Made by a program: the position numbers and the translations under genes. This document shows, in pieces, positions 60,387 through 64,000 of a DNA stretch of 64,000 nt. This DNA is from Actinopolymorpha pittospori. Its GTDB lineage: Bacteria; Actinomycetota; Actinomycetes; Propionibacteriales; Actinopolymorphaceae. The notes under the pieces are model-generated. The model searched no databases, was not told where the DNA came from, and was given only the letters and a program-made list of their open reading frames with translations. The stretch is from positions 2,914,001-2,978,000 of the forward strand of contig NZ_JADBEM010000001.1 in NCBI RefSeq assembly GCF_014873875.1, written 5' to 3'. The first letter of the stretch is position 1; every line of letters starts with the position of its first letter.

Positions 60387-61706
60387 TCAGCTGCGCACGT
60401 CCGCGTTCAGCTCGACGACCTTGTCCCTGGCGATCTTCGCCTGGGTCGGGGAGAAGGTCGGGTCGAGCTCCAGCGCGGAGACGAGGGTTTGGCGCGCGGT
60501 CTCGGTGTCGCCGAGCGCGAGCTCGATCATGCCGCGGTGATAGAGGAACGACGCGTCGCGGTACCCGGTCCCGGCAGCCCGCTCCGCGAATGTCAAGGCC
60601 TCCTTGTCACGACCGACGGCGTGCAGCGACCAGGCGACCGCGTCGGCGACCTGGATGTTGTGCCGCTTCTTCCACTCCGCTTCGGAGAGCCGCAGCGCCA
60701 ACCCCGGGTTGCCGTGGTCGGCGGCGTACTGAGCGATCTCCAGGGTGACCCGGACGCCGTTCTGGGCGGCGATATCCGCCCACATGTCGACGACCCTGTA
60801 CTGCGCGGCAGCGCGGGTGGGTTGGCCGAGGGAGGTGTAGAGGTCACCGAGCTCGATGAGGTAGCGAGGCTCCGGGAACTTCAGCGTGACCGTGAGGTAC
60901 CGGCGCACCGCCTCCCACGCGTGTCCTTGTGCGTAGAGGGTCCGAGCCGAACCGGCCAGTGCGGGCACGTACGTGGGATCGGCCTTGAGTGCGGCCGCGA
61001 ACTGTGCCGCCGCCTCCTTGTAGTCGCCCTGGCTGCGGGCGAGCTCGCCCAGCCGGGTGGTGATGAACGCCCGCTCGGTGGGCTTCTTGGCCAGGCTGGT
61101 TCCGCTCCGGAGCAGGTCGCGCGCCCGGTCGACGTCCCCGCGAAGTTCGGACTGGGTGGCGAGTCGGGCGATGGTCTCGACGCTGGGTGCGGCCGCGTGC
61201 GCCTTCTCCGCGGTGGCGAGTGCCTCGTCGAGGCGTCCGACCGCGGTCAGCGCGTCCACCTGGACCCCGTTCGCCCGCGCGTCCAGGTCGTTGAGGGCGA
61301 GCGCCCGCTCGGCCCAGCCCACGGCGCTGGGGAAGTTGTTGCGGGCGAGCGCGAGTTCCCCGCGGCCGGCGAACCCGAGTTCGTTGTAGTCGGGCTCGAG
61401 GTTCAGCGATTTCGTCAGCGCCTTGTCGGCCTTGGAGAAGTAGGAGTGGTCCACATTGGCGAGTGCTTGGTCGACGTAGGCGATGCCGAGCGCCGCCCAC
61501 GCCTGGGAGTCTCCCGGGTCCTCCCGCACGTGCGCCTCGAGTTCGGCGATGCCGGCGTTCGGTGGGGCGCTGCTGACGGGAATTCGTCCGGTATGCCGTG
61601 GCTCGGGCCGGACAGGACCGTCCCGGCCGGGCCAGAAAACGAACGCCAAAGTGACGGCGATGGCGACGATAAATGTGCCCGTCGCGGCGACGACGCGGAA
61701 TCGCAT
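60387..61706 (-). CDS. Membrane-anchored tetratricopeptide repeat protein
   Basis: The 439-residue protein has one N-terminal membrane helix (about 3-24, VVAATGTFIVAIAVTLAFVF) followed by at least eight TPR-like units. Clear ones include AWAALGIAYVDQALANVDHS, DYKEAAAQFAAALKADPTYV and DTETARQTLVSALELDPTFS. The TPR part should lie outside the cell or in the cell envelope, giving a protein-binding scaffold. ATG 61706 follows GAGGGGATAACG; a longer frame upstream is rejected. No partner is evident. Confidence 0.88.
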   Translation of the reverse strand: MRFRVVAATGTFIVAIAVTLAFVFWPGRDGPVRPEPRHTGRIPVSSAPPNAGIAELEAHVREDPGDSQAWAALGIAYVDQALANVDHSYFSKADKALTKSLNLEPDYNELGFAGRGELALARNNFPSAVGWAERALALNDLDARANGVQVDALTAVGRLDEALATAEKAHAAAPSVETIARLATQSELRGDVDRARDLLRSGTSLAKKPTERAFITTRLGELARSQGDYKEAAAQFAAALKADPTYVPALAGSARTLYAQGHAWEAVRRYLTVTLKFPEPRYLIELGDLYTSLGQPTRAAAQYRVVDMWADIAAQNGVRVTLEIAQYAADHGNPGLALRLSEAEWKKRHNIQVADAVAWSLHAVGRDKEALTFAERAAGTGYRDASFLYHRGMIELALGDTETARQTLVSALELDPTFSPTQAKIARDKVVELNADVRS

Positions 61707-62025
61707 GGCGTTATCCCCTCGCTGACCTGGGCAGCACCCGGATGTCCCGAGAGGTGCCGTAACACCAGGTGGGCTTGTCGGTACTGACCCGTCTACCCGG
61801 GAAAGAGAGGCTGCTCGGCGCGGGTCGGCAATGTCGAGAATCCCTGCGCGGAGGAAATGGAACCGGACGTTCAGTAGGTATTTCAAGCGGTGATTGGCGC
61901 TATTCGGACCGAAGGTGGTAACGGTCCATTTCTCTTTCTTTCAACGGATCGACTTGTCACAGGTCGACCCGCATGGTGGCACATCGAACCGATCGCGTGG
62001 AATGCCGAGGAAGTGCCTTCGGGAA
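61707..62025. other. Intergenic region upstream of the TPR gene
   Basis: This 319-bp stretch turns AT-rich at 61855-61960, where the minus strand reads TTGAAAGAAAGAGAAATGG and TTGAAATACC. It probably holds the TPR-gene promoter, but I cannot choose a -10 with confidence. No coding frame, hairpin or RNA gene is evident. Confidence 0.4.
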
Positions 62026-62775
62026 CTACCTCGGTGACCGCCCGTGGAAAGGGAACAGGGAGTCGAAGTCGACACCCAACTCGGCGTCGATGCGGTCGAG
62101 GTCGAGGATGGGCCGACCGTCCTTGTCGCACACGGGGGGCCGGCCCGCGGGCCGCGGGCCGGCGGCCCGGTCGTCGGACCCGCCGGTGTCGCCGAGTCGC
62201 AGGTCGAGTTCGAGCACCTGGCCCTCCGCCCAGCGGAGCCGGCCCGCGTCCAGGGTGGGAACGCCCAACACGGCGCGGGTGAGACCGTCCTTGTGGTTTC
62301 CGGCCCAGGCGAGCACCAGGAGCTCGCCCGGTGGGAGTTCGGGCATACCGGCGAGGATTCCCTGGCGGGGCGCGTCGCCCGGCGTGAGCCGGCCCTTCAG
62401 GGCGTCGTCGTCGGCGAGCCGGAAGCCGGCGTAGGGGTCGGCCGCGCCCTCGGAGTATTTGTACGGGTAGATGACGCGGCCCGCGCACTCGATGGTGAAG
62501 GCCGTACCGATGCGGTCGCTCGGCCGATGGACCTCCGCACCTGACAGGCGGGACTCGATGACTCGGCCCAGCGCCTCGCAGAGGATGTGGTAGCGCAGTT
62601 GTCCGTATGCCGTGGCGTTGAGGTAGGCGGTGGAGTCGAAGAGCCGGGCCGCCTCGGCATGGGCGAAGTGCAGGCAGGGGACGGCGTAGGTGGTGAGGAC
62701 GAAGGCGGCACGCTGGCCAACCCAGCGTGCCAGCCAGTCGTCGTCGGACTCGAACGTGTCCGCGCTGGTGAGCAC
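62026..62775 (-). CDS. Protein of unknown function
   Basis: The 249-residue soluble protein starts at GTG 62775, with AAAGGGGG in front. It begins with a Thr/Asp-rich segment, then WVGQRAAFVLTTYAVPCLHF and AYLNATAYGQLRYHILCEAL (about 17-70), apparently helical. A beta-rich middle follows (GTAFTIECAGRVIYPYKYSE), and then ELLVLAWAGNHKDGLTRAVL near 150-170. The C-terminal Asp/Gly/Pro region is disordered. I recognise no family. Confidence 0.72.
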   Translation of the reverse strand: MLTSADTFESDDDWLARWVGQRAAFVLTTYAVPCLHFAHAEAARLFDSTAYLNATAYGQLRYHILCEALGRVIESRLSGAEVHRPSDRIGTAFTIECAGRVIYPYKYSEGAADPYAGFRLADDDALKGRLTPGDAPRQGILAGMPELPPGELLVLAWAGNHKDGLTRAVLGVPTLDAGRLRWAEGQVLELDLRLGDTGGSDDRAAGPRPAGRPPVCDKDGRPILDLDRIDAELGVDFDSLFPFHGRSPR

Positions 62776-62854
62776 GACTACCCCCTTTTTGTCGGACCGC
62801 GCACGGGACCCTGATCCTCTCATCGCGCGCCGACGTCCCGGCCACCGACGAGGG

Positions 62855-64000
62855 TCAGTGGCCGCCGCTCGCGGCCTCGGCGCGGGTTCCCAACGTCAGG
62901 GCCGCACCGACCAGGGCGATCGCGGCGGCCACGACGAGGGCCACGTCGACGCCGTGCGACACGTTGCCGCGCGAGCCGGCCGCTGTCGTCACGACGGCCA
63001 CCGTGATCGCGACCCCGAGCGAGGAGCCGATGTAGCGCGCCGTGTTGTTCGCGCCCGACCCCATGCTGGCCCGGCCGTGGGGGACCGACTCGATGGCGAG
63101 CCGGGCGAGAGCGGAGTTCAGGAGTCCGCTGCCGGCACCGGCGATGACCAGCGCGATGACGTCGCGGGTGTCCGACCAGTGCCCGGCCGAGCCGAGGAGC
63201 AGCAGCGACCCCGCCGCGGCGAGCCCCAACCCGAGGATCAACTGGTTTCGGGGTGCCAGGCGGAGCCGACGCGACTGCAGCGCCGCGAGGAACGCCGTCC
63301 CCGACCACAGGGCGAACCAGCCCGCGGTGACCAGCGGCGTCCAGCCGAGCGTGCGCTGCCAGGCTGCCGGCAGGTAGCTCATCACTCCGATGACCGCGAG
63401 TCCGGTGACCAGCGCGCCGCCGAGGGAGAGCAGGAACGCCGGCCGGGAGAACAGCCCGAGGTCGAGCATCGGCTCCCGGACCCGTGCTTCGACCAGGACG
63501 AACGATGCGAGCAGGACGACGGCGGCGCCGAACAGTACGAGGACCAGCGGTTGGGTCCAGCCCTGTCGCCCACTCGTCACGGCCGCCAGCAGGGCGGCGA
63601 GTCCCGGGCCGAGCGTCAGAACGCCGGCGAGGTCCGCGCGGCGGCGTACGACGGCGCGGGACTCGGCCAGGGTCAGCGCCCCGAGGACGGCGAGCACGGC
63701 GAAGGCGGCGGCGTACGCCCAGTAGGTGGCGCGCCAGTCGAGGGACTGGGTGAGAACACCGGCCAGCAATGGGCCGAGCGCGATGCCCGCTCCGAGCATC
63801 GCGCCCCAGAGCGCGCTCGCGCGGGCGCGGGCGGGTCCGGGAGGGAACTCGTGTCCGATGATGCCGAGGGTGGCGACGATGATCGCCGCGGTGGCTCCGC
63901 CCTGGACCACCCGGGCGATCACGAAGATCAGCGTCGTACTCGCGGTCGCGCATGCCACGCCGGCGACCACCGAGAGCAGGGCACCGGCGACGAACATCCG
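62855..64000 (-). CDS. MFS transporter (DHA2-like), partial at right edge
   Basis: The 382 visible codons include GGATAAIIVATLGIIGHEFP and an ASALWGAMLGAGIALGPLLA stretch near the MFS motif C position, with ten or more hydrophobic spans. The N terminus lies beyond the window; an internal ATG at 63997 is not taken as the start. The 14-span DHA2 type exports drugs, dyes or amphipathic compounds. The neighbouring gene has no known function, so no substrate can be suggested. Confidence 0.88.
   Translation of the reverse strand, partial: RMFVAGALLSVVAGVACATASTTLIFVIARVVQGGATAAIIVATLGIIGHEFPPGPARARASALWGAMLGAGIALGPLLAGVLTQSLDWRATYWAYAAAFAVLAVLGALTLAESRAVVRRRADLAGVLTLGPGLAALLAAVTSGRQGWTQPLVLVLFGAAVVLLASFVLVEARVREPMLDLGLFSRPAFLLSLGGALVTGLAVIGVMSYLPAAWQRTLGWTPLVTAGWFALWSGTAFLAALQSRRLRLAPRNQLILGLGLAAAGSLLLLGSAGHWSDTRDVIALVIAGAGSGLLNSALARLAIESVPHGRASMGSGANNTARYIGSSLGVAITVAVVTTAAGSRGNVSHGVDVALVVAAAIALVGAALTLGTRAEAASGGH

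Overview
The window is very GC-rich, dense with genes and rich in GTG starts. It carries families that are typical of filamentous actinomycetes: SAM-dependent methyltransferases of the DUF574 type, XRE/DUF5753 regulators paired with DUF397 proteins, a DUF222/HNH protein, group I truncated hemoglobin, a DivIVA-like protein and many ABC transporters. I read it as a chromosome segment of a soil-type Actinomycetota. The genus cannot be fixed from this sequence. Both ends cut through genes (an enolase-superfamily enzyme on the left, an MFS transporter on the right). I saw no rRNA, tRNA or CRISPR array.

Positions 1-7497 form a sugar-acid uptake and catabolism locus. A leftward operon encodes two CUT1-type permeases, a solute-binding lipoprotein and two enolase-superfamily dehydratase/racemase-like enzymes. 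An IclR regulator precedes it, and a divergent DHDPS/KDG-aldolase-like lyase starts across a repeat-rich operator. Positions 7553-13703 hold an alpha/beta hydrolase, a divergent MerR / imine-reductase-like pair with a textbook long-spacer MerR promoter, and a heterodimeric ABC exporter with one canonical and one degenerate ATP site. Positions 13767-24127 are rich in class I methyltransferases, plus a triple-repeat lipoprotein, an ArsR-type regulator with its MFS pump, and a DUF222/HNH protein.

Positions 24196-36336 are a second carbohydrate or acid locus: a mandelate-racemase-like enzyme, an SDR dehydrogenase, a phytanoyl-CoA dioxygenase-family enzyme, a complete oligopeptide/oligosaccharide-type ABC transporter (five genes), a divergent ROK regulator and a tartrate/D-malate dehydrogenase-like enzyme. 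An OhrR-like MarR regulator and a divergent 59-residue protein with a perfect operator palindrome lie inside it. Positions 36471-44533 carry a second ABC exporter pair, dihydrolipoyl dehydrogenase, a DsbA-like protein and a cation/proton antiporter with its regulatory subunit.

Positions 44583-48681 are the most unusual part. Two DUF397 proteins, a second DUF574 methyltransferase, an XRE/DUF5753 regulator, two small unrecognised proteins and a lone IS3 OrfA-type protein are linked by an iteron-like repeat array and by two copies of the same operator-like palindrome. Positions 48933-64000 include RNase HI, a cupredoxin-like lipoprotein without the copper cysteine, a large LuxR/NB-ARC regulator facing a truncated hemoglobin - flavohemoglobin - DivIVA-like operon, an OsmC protein, a Tat-exported propeller-like protein, an APH-type kinase, a TPR protein, an unknown protein and the partial MFS gene.

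At least twelve genes have a TANNNT-like -10 element 6-8 bases before the start codon and no ribosome-binding site. This indicates widespread leaderless transcription, and I used it to choose several starts.
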